A DNA stretch of 64,000 nucleotides from OLB16 sp964422415 (GTDB taxonomy: Bacteria; Hinthialibacterota; Hinthialibacteria; OLB16): the NCBI GenBank assembly GCA_964422415.1, contig CAYRBI010000001.1, positions 62,001 to 126,000 on the forward strand, given 5' to 3'. Positions 52,297 to 60,719 of this stretch are shown piece after piece. The position numbers and the translations under genes are program-made. Each line of letters opens with the position of its first letter. The first letter of the stretch is position 1. Below the pieces are notes generated by a model. The model worked only from the letters and a program-made list of their open reading frames with translations, was not told the DNA's origin and did not search any database.

Positions 52297-54563
52297 GGTT
52301 CTGATATCAACTCATACACCCGGACATCCGCCGGAGCCAATTGAATATCCAGGAGAACCGGGCCGGGGCCAATGGTTCCGGCCGGTTCCCTGCCCTCCTC
52401 CAATATCCGCCATACCCTCCCGGTATCTGGGATGGGATACACCGCTCGATCAAGCATCAGGTGCACCGCCTGGGTGGAACTGGTGATGTTAGCCAACACC
52501 ACCGCCATACCTCCATCGGGAGCCTTCCAGGCGCTCGCTAAAATGTTGGGAACCACCTTGGTGAATTCCTTGACCGCATCCTGTTGGCCCGCATAAATGG
52601 AGAGCCGGGACATAGGGATTTCTGTGGTGCTGGCCTGGATCTCGGGCGGATGTAGGAAGATCCCGTCGCGAAGGTACTTCAGGGACTTCTGACGCAGCCG
52701 TGCGATCCGGAGGACATAGTCCATCTCCTCCTTGCGTGTCAGAAGATGCTCCGGCTGATAGTTGGCAATTGAGGGCTGCTGGCCCCAGACAAAGGCACGC
52801 GCCTGCTCCATGCGGAACTGAGTTGAGAACTTGCGATCGAGCAGCTCAAGAGGTGTCTTGGGGGCATACTCCGCTGGCCAGAGGTCATCATAGGGGGGAC
52901 GGGTCAACGATGAGTAGTTGCCATACTGGGTGGCGCAATCATGATAAACCGCCTGGAAGAAGGGGATCGGTTCCCATTCTCCCGGCGCGGCATAACGCTC
53001 CATACTCACCTGCAGGCTGAGCATCACATCCAGGTGAGGTAGCCAGGCTTCACCGCAGCCCTCGCCCGCGAGAGCGACCTGCTTGGTGGACACACAACGC
53101 TGACGGATGTCCTCCTCCAGTTTCTGGAATCCTCCCATCCACCATGATCCCCCACCGAGCGGATGGCCATGAGTGGGATCATAACAAGCCAAGCTCGAAC
53201 AAGCCTGGTCCATGTAGATCCCATCCACCCCCAAGGTACGGACCGCTTCAGCCGCGATCCCCGCATATTTGTCGCGCCAGAAATCAGTTCCCATACACAT
53301 CGAGGCGCAGGGAACCTTCATGAAGGTGTTGTAGACCTCCGGTGTAATCTGGCCATCCACTCCTTTCACCGCATAACGCGCGGCCCCTTCCTCCGCCCAG
53401 CTTTTAGTACTCATCCCCCATAGACGCTGGTTCATGTAGACCAGGGCGTGGATCCCTTCGGATTGGGCCTCACTCAGCGCCTTGCAGAATGACTCGGCAC
53501 CCTCACGCGGAGGCAGGTACTCCGGAAAGCCCGCATCGTAGGGACACCCATGCCACCAGTGCCAGAAGACACTGACGGGCAGACCGGTCTCTTTCTGAAG
53601 CTCACGCGCCGGACCGAGCACTCCCTTGGATCGTCCACGGTTCCAGACCCACAGCGCAGTGTTGGAAACCCAGTCCGGTGTCTGCTCACGCCGCTTGCGG
53701 CTCTCACGAACCCAGGCCTGCTTCCGTGCCCAGGTCCGGTAGTGTTCCGCCGCAGTGAACCAGTCGCCATGGAACAGACGTGTCTCCACCTCATAGGCGG
53801 TCTCGAAAATGCCAGTCCCGGCCTCTCCTCCGTAGGGGAGATGAACGACCTCGAGTCCCAAGCCCCTCTTACCATCTCCAAAGACAGCGAACTGTTTCCG
53901 TAGCGCCCCGGTGTCATTGGTGGAGAGCAGGATCCCCAATCGATTGTGGCCATAAAAAGTCAGACATTGCATGGAGAGGGTGCCGGGATATTCCCATTCC
54001 AAACGTCCCGGCGCCCCACCCGCTGGGTTCAGAAGTTCCCGCGCCCGCATGGTCTTCTCGCCCATCCAGACCGGTACGGCGAGAGACTCACCCTCGAGAG
54101 TCTGCAGATGAGCCAGACGCGGGAAATGCACATCACGCAGGGCCAAGCCACCCAGACCTGTCATATGAATCCGCCAACGGACCACACGCTCATTCGTGGC
54201 CAGTTGAATCTGTGCGGAGACCTCCAGGTCTGGAGCCTCGATCTGCTTCAAGCCCTTCCAGGTGAAGGTGATGTGATTCTCATCCTTCCAGTCATAACTG
54301 GTATTCGCCGCCAGTCCGGGAGTAAGGACCTGGCCATCCATCCGGGTCAGGGTCCATAACTCCGTGGTGGAACCCTCCACAAGCAGGTTCCCCCCTTGTA
54401 CCCGGTCGGTGACCTCGGCTAGTGCGCCACTTTCGGGTTTGAAAACCAACCGGGCATGGTCACTCTGAAGAATGGGAGAGATTGGTGGGGGTACACCCTG
54501 GGCAAAATGGGTGAAAAGAAACGATAGGAGAAGACAGCGTAGCCAGTTCATGTGGTTGATCAT
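52293..54563 (-). CDS. DUF6259-type secreted glycoside hydrolase-like protein
   Basis: 756 residues. Signal peptide near 1-23 (LLLSFLFTHFAQG). The first 280 residues form a beta-sandwich (VRWRIHMTGLGGLALRDVHFPRL, LLSTNDTGAL). Then a TIM barrel has FWHWWHGCPYDAGFPEYLPP, ALVYMNQRLWG, LGVDGIYMDQACSSLACYDPTHGHP and VALAGEGCGEAW, where the Asp of YMDQA and the Glu of GEGCGE are candidate catalytic residues. A C-terminal beta domain follows (VVLANITSSTQAVHL). The layout resembles GH36-like clans and DUF6259 proteins. The convergent neighbour at 50194 is also a glycosidase-like protein, suggesting a carbohydrate cluster. Confidence 0.75.
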   Translation of the reverse strand: MINHMNWLRCLLLSFLFTHFAQGVPPPISPILQSDHARLVFKPESGALAEVTDRVQGGNLLVEGSTTELWTLTRMDGQVLTPGLAANTSYDWKDENHITFTWKGLKQIEAPDLEVSAQIQLATNERVVRWRIHMTGLGGLALRDVHFPRLAHLQTLEGESLAVPVWMGEKTMRARELLNPAGGAPGRLEWEYPGTLSMQCLTFYGHNRLGILLSTNDTGALRKQFAVFGDGKRGLGLEVVHLPYGGEAGTGIFETAYEVETRLFHGDWFTAAEHYRTWARKQAWVRESRKRREQTPDWVSNTALWVWNRGRSKGVLGPARELQKETGLPVSVFWHWWHGCPYDAGFPEYLPPREGAESFCKALSEAQSEGIHALVYMNQRLWGMSTKSWAEEGAARYAVKGVDGQITPEVYNTFMKVPCASMCMGTDFWRDKYAGIAAEAVRTLGVDGIYMDQACSSLACYDPTHGHPLGGGSWWMGGFQKLEEDIRQRCVSTKQVALAGEGCGEAWLPHLDVMLSLQVSMERYAAPGEWEPIPFFQAVYHDCATQYGNYSSLTRPPYDDLWPAEYAPKTPLELLDRKFSTQFRMEQARAFVWGQQPSIANYQPEHLLTRKEEMDYVLRIARLRQKSLKYLRDGIFLHPPEIQASTTEIPMSRLSIYAGQQDAVKEFTKVVPNILASAWKAPDGGMAVVLANITSSTQAVHLMLDRAVYPIPDTGRVWRILEEGREPAGTIGPGPVLLDIQLAPADVRVYELISEP

Positions 54564-54607
54564 GGGCCAATCATGGCATCAGGCCGTGTTTCAGACCACA
54601 GGGGAGA

Positions 54608-54706
54608 CCAACCTCACCCCCCCCAGCCCCCCTCTCCTATAAAGCGAGGGGGGAGACTCCTCCTTCTCCCTGTGGGAGAGGGGGGCTGGGGGGGTGAGGT
54701 TGGGGG
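54608..54706. repeat. GC-rich palindromic element, copy D
   Basis: Left arm CCAACCTCACCCCCCCCAGC (54608 on) and right arm ending GGGTGAGGTTGGGG are near-perfect complements over about 32 bases. The centre is another G/A-rich stem (CTCCTATAAAGCGAGG...TGTGGGAG). It lies between two leftward genes. It lacks the CACACT core hairpin of A, B, C and E. Confidence 0.75.
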
Positions 54707-54712
54707 ATGAGG

Positions 54713-55078
54713 TCAGTGATTCGTTTCCTTGACTGCGTTGCGGTTCCACTCAGGGATACGGACCACCACATCGCCACTTCCGAGCAAGCGTGCCTGACAG
54801 GCCAAACGCGAATTCATGGAAACACCGGGAGCCTGATCGAGCATGTCGGCCTCAGTCTCATCATCGAAGGGCGAGAGGTGCTCTTTTCCCTCAATAACAT
54901 GGACATGGCAGGTTGAGCAAGCGCATACCCCGCCACAGGCATGATCCAGATCAATCCCATGCCACAGGGCGACATCCAACAAGGAACCTGGCTCGCCATG
55001 ATCCCCATAGGGAAGATCCTCCATGCGGACAACCACGGTCTCGTTCATGGGAAGGAAGGTGACTTTGATTTCGGGCAT
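54713..55078 (-). CDS. fdx: ISC-type [2Fe-2S] ferredoxin
   Basis: 121 residues. Adrenodoxin/ISC-type cysteine pattern C48-x5-C54-x2-C57 (CGGVCACSTC, with an additional C52) and C94 in RLACQARL. The start LFxPxxxTVVVRMEDLPYGDHGEPGSLLDVALWHGI is the family's beta-grasp. It supplies electrons for iron-sulfur cluster assembly or hydroxylases. ATG at 55078 has an excellent AAAGGAG. No other isc genes lie nearby. Confidence 0.93.
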   Translation of the reverse strand: MPEIKVTFLPMNETVVVRMEDLPYGDHGEPGSLLDVALWHGIDLDHACGGVCACSTCHVHVIEGKEHLSPFDDETEADMLDQAPGVSMNSRLACQARLLGSGDVVVRIPEWNRNAVKETNH

Positions 55079-55130
55079 GGGATTCTCCTTTCAAGGATGG
55101 ATGGAACCTCTTCACCTCCCCAACTTCCTG

Positions 55131-55215
55131 TTTGGAGTTCACACTTTAGTGTGTTCTTTCTCCACCACAGGGGAGAGAGGCAACAAAAAAACCACACTAA
55201 AGTGTGAACTCCAAA
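55131..55215. repeat. Perfect 23-base inverted repeat, copy E
   Basis: TTTGGAGTTCACACTTTAGTGTG (arms 55131-55153 and 55193-55215, perfect complements), with a 39-base spacer. Each arm itself contains a copy of the CACACT-N2-AGTGTG hairpin found in copies A and C. It lies in the 297-base spacer between the divergent ferredoxin and HAD genes and may also affect their promoters. Confidence 0.85.
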
Positions 55216-55376
55216 CAATTCCCTCCCTCATTATTGGTTTGGGTGGGGGGGATATGGGCCTCCACAGCAGTCCATATTTTCCTTCAGCCTACCATAAACA
55301 AGGGCCTCCAGAAGGGTTTAGTTGAAGATTGACAGGCCTTTCCTCCCCATCCGCTCGCAGGTATGGTTCCCGCACC

Positions 55377-56249
55377 ATGAAGTATAATCTCGTAGCCTTT
55401 GACCTGGATGGCACTTTACTGGACTCCCACAAGCGCATCCAGAGAGACACACTGTCGGCGATCACCGAAATCCAGACCTCAGGAGTATTCATCACCTTTG
55501 TGACGGGAAGGAGTTATGCCTCCACGGTCACCTATGCCCAGCAGCTCAATCTTCAGACCCCCTTTGGGCTTTACCATGGCTCGTTGGTCAGGGACCTGCA
55601 TGGGCTGGAGGTTCTCAAACGCGCGATCCCACATGGCGGAGTGCGCGATGCTCTCCGGATCGCGGCTGAACATGGCTGTGTTCCGATGATGCTGGGGATC
55701 CACAGCGAGGGTAACCTGACCTTTTGTGCCGAAGACCAAAACCACCCGGCGGTCCGTTATGTGGTCGATGTGGAGAAGACTCAGAATCCCAGCCCTGAGA
55801 TCGACTATGTCCCGCGCGAGGAGATCCGTCTGGATGCCTATGTGGTTTACATCATGGGACCGCCAGAGGGGATTACCGGGTTCCTCGATGGCTATGCCGC
55901 ACGTGGGATCCGTTTGTTCAATGCCGAAAGGTTTCCGGTCTACACGGGTGCTCCCGATCCTGAGGTGCAGAAGCGTTATGAGGTGGCCATGTTGAATCCC
56001 CTCGGCGCGGACAAGCGGGTGGCACTCGAGGCCATCGCCGAATCGCTCGGAATCCCGATGACCGAGGTGTTGGCCTTTGGGGATTGGCACAACGATGTTC
56101 CGATGCTCTCAGCGGCGGGGGGTGCGGTACTGATGGGCAATGCCCCCCCCGATGTGGCCGAAAAAATTAACCACCCCAACCTCCACCGCACCGGCAGCAA
56201 TGATGCGGATGGGGTGGTGCGGGCATTGGAACGGTTTGGGTTGTTGTAA
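55377..56249 (+). CDS. Cof-type HAD phosphatase
   Basis: 290 residues from the ATG at 55377, where the HAD motif 1 comes directly (MKYNLVAFDLDGTLLDSHKRI); the open frame from 55329 is extra. Motif 2 is in FVTGRSYAS, cap-domain segments such as EGNLTFCAEDQNHPAVRYV follow, motif 3 Lys is in LGADKRVALEAIAESLGIP, and motif 4 is AFGDWHNDVPML. The family dephosphorylates sugar phosphates, FMN or nucleotides. The C-terminal ALLMGNAPPDV-type segment is standard. Substrate unknown. Cytoplasmic. Confidence 0.93.
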   Translation: MKYNLVAFDLDGTLLDSHKRIQRDTLSAITEIQTSGVFITFVTGRSYASTVTYAQQLNLQTPFGLYHGSLVRDLHGLEVLKRAIPHGGVRDALRIAAEHGCVPMMLGIHSEGNLTFCAEDQNHPAVRYVVDVEKTQNPSPEIDYVPREEIRLDAYVVYIMGPPEGITGFLDGYAARGIRLFNAERFPVYTGAPDPEVQKRYEVAMLNPLGADKRVALEAIAESLGIPMTEVLAFGDWHNDVPMLSAAGGAVLMGNAPPDVAEKINHPNLHRTGSNDADGVVRALERFGLL

Positions 56250-56372
56250 GTTTCGGAGATTCGTTCTCTTCCCTTTAATTTCTTCCTCAAGTGGGGGCCT
56301 ATCCCTCGCATTCTACGTACGATATAGCTACTCCTTGCAGCTCCCGCCCACTGTTCAACCAAGGAGGTCATC

Positions 56373-58331
56373 ATGCAAGAGTATCTGTGGTTGGCACTGT
56401 ATTTCGGACTTCCCACCCTGGTGGTCCTCATCTTTCTGCTCAACTCGGTCAAGTTGATTGGACCCACCGAAGTCGGGCTGGTGACCAAACGCATTGGCAA
56501 TAAGCTTCCGGAGGACAACCCTATCGCGCTGGAGAGCGAGGCGGGCTACCAGGCGGACCTTTTGATGCCCGGCCTGCGTTTCGTGCTGTGGCCAGTCTAT
56601 GCCATGGAGAAATTCCCCTGGGTTCAGGTCCCGGCGGGGGAGATCGGGGTGGTGGTCGCTCAGGTTGGCCAGCCTCTTCCGATCGGCGCTAAGTCGGCGA
56701 AGTACAAAACCGTTTTCGGTAACTTCACGGATGTGCGGGCCTTTCTGCGTGAAGGCGGCGAGAAGGGTGTCCAGCGCCCAGTTCTCCCTCCTGGAACTCT
56801 TATCCCCATACACCCAATCGCCTTCCTGATCATCACCAGAGATCAAGTTTATGGACGGCCTGTCTCACCTCGTTTGGAGCGTGCCACCGACCGGCATGGC
56901 CGTCTCTCATGCGAGGCTTTCGGACTGTCGGCCGAGCAACTTGAGTTGGTTAGAATCGAGCCGAATGCCTCGACCCAGGATCAGCGGGTGGTCGATATGG
57001 TGGGCATCGTAACCGTCTTCGAGGGCGATCCGCTCCCCTCCGGCCTGATCGCTGGCCGCCTCGGTGGGTTTGAGGATGTCAAGACAATGGAGGCTGGCGA
57101 GGCCAAAGACGCCGACATCGTGGACAACCTGCTGGGAAGCAAAAATAACCTTCACAACAACTACCAGGACTTCCAAGCCTTCCTCGACAAAGGTGGCAAG
57201 ATCGGTCTACAACATGATCCACTGCTTTATGGGGCTTATGCTCTCAATCCCTTCCTGGTCCAAGTCGAGGCGGTGCCGATGCTGGTAGTGCGTCAAGGCG
57301 AAGTGGCGGTGATCAAGGCGTATGTGGGCCTCTCGACCGAGGACACCTCCGGAACTGAGTTTAAGTTCGGTTCGCTGGTACGTCCTGGCCACCGTGGCAT
57401 CTGGAGAGAACCATTACGGACCGGCAAGTACCCAGTCAACCCACGCTGTTATCAGGCTGAAATTGTGCCGACCGCGATCCTGACCCTCAACTGGGCGGAG
57501 GCGGTCTCGCAGGCGCACAACTTGGACCGTCAACTCAGCCAGATCATTGCCAAGAGCCGCGAGGGGTTTGTGTTCCAGATCGATCTGCAGGTGCAGATTC
57601 ATGTCCCCGATACCCAAGCGCCGCGTGTGATCTCGACTGTGGGAACCATGCAGAATTTAGTCAATGAAGTCCTCCAGGCGGCGGTGGGCAACCATTTCCG
57701 CGACAAGTTGCAATCCATGGCGGCGATCAAGTTCATCGAAATGCGTCAACAGGTGCAGCACGAAGCCGAGGAGCACATCACCACCCAGCTGGCGAAGTAT
57801 GAAATCGAGACCAAAGGGGTTTACATCCAGGATGTGGTCTTTCCGGTTGAGCTGGTGCAGGTGCTCACTCAACGCGAGATCGCCAACCAGGAGGTGGAAA
57901 CCTACCACAAGCAGAAAGAAGCGCAGGAAACCCGTGTCTCCATGGAACAGGCCAAGGGAACCGCCGACATGCAGGCGGAGCTGGCGCGTTCCAAGGTCGG
58001 CATTGACATCAAGTCCAATAATGCCGCCGCGAGGAAGAATGAGGCGGATGGAGAGGCGACCTATATTCGTGAGACCGGCGCCGCCAAGGGAGCCGAGATC
58101 GAGGCCATCGGTCTGGCCAAAGCCAAGGGATACCAGAAGCAGGTTGAAGCGCTCGGTTCGCAGGCCACCGCGCTGGTCAACCTGGCCACCGCGCTCTCAG
58201 AGGGCAAGAACCGCTTTGTGCCGGAGGTACTGGTTACCGGTGGTAATGGAGCCGGCGGAGCGATCGAGGGGCTGGCCGCGAGTCTGATCGGGCATTTCAG
58301 AGGGGAGAAGAAGGAGGAAGCGAAGGCCTAA
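56373..58331 (+). CDS. Long SPFH (band 7/flotillin-like) membrane protein
   Basis: 652 residues, longer than a typical 250-500 residue family member. One membrane helix near the start (LALYFGLPTLVVLIFLLN). The V-x-x-G-E-[VI]-[AG]-V-[VI] type core strand occurs three times (about residues 32, 88 and 306), suggesting duplicated beta modules before the helical part. From about 400 on there is the SPFH and flotillin-like region with long Ala/Glu/Lys/Gln coiled coil (about 500-610: IANQEVETYHKQKEAQETRVSMEQAKG). Such proteins form oligomeric membrane rings or scaffolds. ATG at 56373 has AAGGAGG. The AT-rich gene pair follows after about 75 bases. Confidence 0.85.
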   Translation: MQEYLWLALYFGLPTLVVLIFLLNSVKLIGPTEVGLVTKRIGNKLPEDNPIALESEAGYQADLLMPGLRFVLWPVYAMEKFPWVQVPAGEIGVVVAQVGQPLPIGAKSAKYKTVFGNFTDVRAFLREGGEKGVQRPVLPPGTLIPIHPIAFLIITRDQVYGRPVSPRLERATDRHGRLSCEAFGLSAEQLELVRIEPNASTQDQRVVDMVGIVTVFEGDPLPSGLIAGRLGGFEDVKTMEAGEAKDADIVDNLLGSKNNLHNNYQDFQAFLDKGGKIGLQHDPLLYGAYALNPFLVQVEAVPMLVVRQGEVAVIKAYVGLSTEDTSGTEFKFGSLVRPGHRGIWREPLRTGKYPVNPRCYQAEIVPTAILTLNWAEAVSQAHNLDRQLSQIIAKSREGFVFQIDLQVQIHVPDTQAPRVISTVGTMQNLVNEVLQAAVGNHFRDKLQSMAAIKFIEMRQQVQHEAEEHITTQLAKYEIETKGVYIQDVVFPVELVQVLTQREIANQEVETYHKQKEAQETRVSMEQAKGTADMQAELARSKVGIDIKSNNAAARKNEADGEATYIRETGAAKGAEIEAIGLAKAKGYQKQVEALGSQATALVNLATALSEGKNRFVPEVLVTGGNGAGGAIEGLAASLIGHFRGEKKEEAKA

Positions 58332-58407
58332 TTTATGGGCTATAATGAAATGTGATGAATAATGAAAAGTTTCGTTGATAGATTTTTTTTCCAGGAAGGA
58401 GTTAACA

Positions 58408-58851
58408 ATGACAACCCTTGAAATGCAACGAACAAAGGATGAGATTGAAGAACAAATTGAAGAATGGATTCAACGTCTCAACACTTTATTTTCAACTCTT
58501 GAGGATTGGTGTAAAAGAATTACCGACACTTATGAGATTATAAAGGCTGAGATTCCTCAACGTGTGGAGAAGTATATGCGAGATTATGGTGTAGAACCGA
58601 AAAAGGTTCCCTCATTTACAATTTTGAATGGCCGGGATAGAACAGCATTTGTCTCTAGTTCGCTCTGGATCACCGGTGCTGATGGTCGCGTTAATGTCAC
58701 CACAAACAAACGCCAGTTTATTCTAGTTGATTTACGTGAATCCTTTGGACAACCATCAAAGTGGTTTATCGTCAGTAAAGACCCAAACAGGGTTCACCTA
58801 GAGTTTACTGAAGAAGTATTTCACCGGATCCTTCGAGGAGAGGAGATCTAG
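58408..58851 (+). CDS. Unknown small protein, first gene of an AT-rich pair
   Basis: 147 residues from the ATG at 58408 (GGAAGGAG seven bases before); the frame is open to 58375. The first 60 residues are a charged helix (TKDEIEEQIEEWIQRLN), followed by a beta-rich part (SFTILNGRDRTAFVSSSLWITGADGRVNVTTNKRQFILVDLRESF). No signal or membrane part. I do not recognise the family. Base composition is clearly lower in G/C than neighbouring genes, a sign of recent acquisition. A candidate -10 (TATAAT, 58341-58346) lies upstream. The second gene begins two bases after the stop, so they are translated together. Confidence 0.7.
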   Translation: MTTLEMQRTKDEIEEQIEEWIQRLNTLFSTLEDWCKRITDTYEIIKAEIPQRVEKYMRDYGVEPKKVPSFTILNGRDRTAFVSSSLWITGADGRVNVTTNKRQFILVDLRESFGQPSKWFIVSKDPNRVHLEFTEEVFHRILRGEEI

Positions 58852-58853
58852 AC

Positions 58854-59312
58854 ATGCCGGATTTGGCTTTTATCTATGACTCATTCTATTCTTCGAACAA
58901 TTACTTTTTAGATAAGGAAGCCAATTCTGATCCACCCAATACTGATCATTGGATTGAGATGAAGGAAACTAACGCCTATGCCTATTATATTCTGTTGTTT
59001 GCGGCATTTGAATATTGTGTCAACAACTACACCAAAACGCTGATTGAGTCAAAGAACACGTTGGAAATACCTTGGGAAGAACGCCGTGCATGGGATCATT
59101 TTGACATCAATAACATGAAATTCATGAAAAAGGTGGCATTGCTAACAGAAAAGGGGGAAGCGCGATATAACAAGATCCTTGATTACTATAGGACACGATG
59201 CATGATTGCGCATACTACTGCTCCTGGCAAACCTGTCCATGTACCAAAACTTTTTGAGGATCTAGTTCGATGGATAAAAGAGCTGGATCCATTTCCATCA
59301 ACGCCCGTATAA
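58854..59312 (+). CDS. Small helical protein with HEPN-like Rx4H motif, second gene of the AT-rich pair
   Basis: 152 residues. Helices dominate (YAYYILLFAAFEYCVNNYTKTLIES). The segment YYRTRCMIAH contains R115-x4-H120 (also R113-x6-H), the Rx4-6H pattern of HEPN-fold ribonucleases of toxin-antitoxin and defence systems. The family is inferred from this motif and length (HEPN domains are about 110-150 residues), not from a search. The partner gene ends two bases upstream. A strong terminator follows at 59357. Whether it is toxic, and which partner would neutralise it, is unknown. Confidence 0.6.
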   Translation: MPDLAFIYDSFYSSNNYFLDKEANSDPPNTDHWIEMKETNAYAYYILLFAAFEYCVNNYTKTLIESKNTLEIPWEERRAWDHFDINNMKFMKKVALLTEKGEARYNKILDYYRTRCMIAHTTAPGKPVHVPKLFEDLVRWIKELDPFPSTPV

Positions 59313-59356
59313 AATGGTATTATAGTTCACCCACCGGTTCCACTGCTGGGAAGGTC

Positions 59357-59383
59357 TCATCCGACGGGGTGATTTTTTATTTT
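59357..59383 (+). terminator. Rho-independent terminator of the AT-rich pair
   Basis: Stem TCATCC / GGGTGA (one G-U pair) with a GACG loop, followed directly by TTTTTTATTTT. About 45 bases after the second gene's stop. Confidence 0.75.
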
Positions 59384-59505
59384 GTTGCATCATAGTTGGC
59401 ACAATGGGAATTCAATTCCCACGCCATATGAAATGCGGAATTAGTTTACTACTCCAGCAAGGAGAATGGTGGAGAAGGCAACCCCCCGGCGGAGCGAGCC
59501 CCACC

Positions 59506-60585
59506 CTACCGCCCCAGATTCTCGAACAGATACAGCCCCTCTTTCCCCGGTGCGACAATATCCTTCCAGCCGTTGCCGTTGAGGTCCTCGACCCAGAAAT
59601 AAATCCCCGCGCCGCTGCATTCGGAGGGGTCGCCATAGTCGAGGGTCACCCGCTCGAATTTACCGTGATCCATCTTGAAGTAGTACAGCCCAATCGGATC
59701 CTTCTCGCCGGGGTCATTGCCGCAATGGGCACGGTAACGTTGGCCGGTGATGAGCTCGAGCTCGCCATCATTATCGATATCCACCAACTGCAAATCGTGA
59801 TACTGCGAACGGGTGGGATCGATATCATGTTTGATCCAGCTGCGGTTGCCCTTGCTGTCCTTACACTGCTCAATCCAGGCCAAACCATAATTATGCGCCG
59901 CACCCACAATCAGATCGGGCAGGCCATCGCCATTCACATCATGCACCAGGATCGGAATACTCGCACAGCCCAGGTTAAAATCGGGGTGCCAGATCCATTC
60001 TTTGTTAAGCGGATCATCGGTTGGCTTTAACCAGCCGGTCGAGAGAATGATCTCGCCGCGTCCATCCCCATCGATGTCGCCGAACCCAAGCCCATGCCCA
60101 CTGGGGAAATCACAGATTTTGTGCTTGCTGAAGGCTTCCCTGCCCTTGCCATGCTCATCCTTCTGCAACTTGTAGAAGGCTTGGTAAACCCCCGGGGTGT
60201 TCGGAACAATCTCGACCTCGCCATCGCCATCCACATCCCAGAAGCGGGTGGTCTCAATGCTGCCGGGACAATCGATGTCATGCACCGCCCATTCGCGGAG
60301 TTCGCCCTTGGGATTCTCGATCCACCGCAGGGTCTGCCCCCACCAACCGCCGGTAATGATGTCGAGAAAACCATCGCCATTCACATCCATCGGGTAGTCT
60401 GAGAAGTCATCGAAATAATCCTCGACCGGCAGGATGGAACGGATCTTGTGCCGTTTGACAAAATCTGGCCCCTCAAACCAGTACTCACCCGAAACAATAT
60501 CGAGAACACCGTCATTGTTGACATCAAACACCGCGGCAGCCTCATAGGTGACATCACTGATACGCCGTTTGCGGAATTTGAGCAT
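59506..60585 (-). CDS. FG-GAP/VCBS repeat protein
   Basis: 359 residues with about seven calcium-loop repeats of the type DVNNDGVLDIVSGEYW, DVNGDGFLDIITGGWW, DVDGDGEVEIVPNTPG, DIDGDGRGEIILSTGW, DVNGDGLPDLIVGAAH, DIDNDGELELITGQRY and DLNGNGWKDIVAPGK. A seven-blade propeller is likely. There is no signal peptide (N-terminus MLKFRKRRISDVTYEA), so it may be intracellular or exported otherwise. Similar short FG-GAP proteins accompany sugar-isomerase and oxidoreductase genes in Planctomycetes-like bacteria. The next gene downstream on this strand is the glycan-active cluster end; upstream is a palindromic element. Confidence 0.85.
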   Translation of the reverse strand: MLKFRKRRISDVTYEAAAVFDVNNDGVLDIVSGEYWFEGPDFVKRHKIRSILPVEDYFDDFSDYPMDVNGDGFLDIITGGWWGQTLRWIENPKGELREWAVHDIDCPGSIETTRFWDVDGDGEVEIVPNTPGVYQAFYKLQKDEHGKGREAFSKHKICDFPSGHGLGFGDIDGDGRGEIILSTGWLKPTDDPLNKEWIWHPDFNLGCASIPILVHDVNGDGLPDLIVGAAHNYGLAWIEQCKDSKGNRSWIKHDIDPTRSQYHDLQLVDIDNDGELELITGQRYRAHCGNDPGEKDPIGLYYFKMDHGKFERVTLDYGDPSECSGAGIYFWVEDLNGNGWKDIVAPGKEGLYLFENLGR

Positions 60586-60627
60586 GGTGGGCCTCCCTTG
60601 GGTTGGTTTTTTTGTGCCGCAATTATT

Positions 60628-60716
60628 ACCTCATTCCCCCACCCCCTTCTCCCATAGGGCGAAGGGGGAGCATGTCCCCTCTCCCTGTGGGAGAGGGGAT
60701 CTAGGGGTGAGGTTAT
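60628..60716. repeat. GC-rich palindromic element, copy F
   Basis: Imperfect long arms (ACCTCATTCCCCCACCCCC... and its partial complement ending GGGGTGAGGT) enclose a perfect 10-base hairpin CCCCTCTCCC-TGT-GGGAGAGGGG at 60676-60698. It lies between two leftward genes. The inner hairpin resembles that of copy D (CTCCCTGTGGGAG). Confidence 0.7.
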
Positions 60717-60719
60717 CAA

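Noticed and set aside
59394..59425. TTGGCACAATGGG as a sigma-54 promoter
   Set aside because: The -12 element is absent, and no gene starts downstream on that strand.
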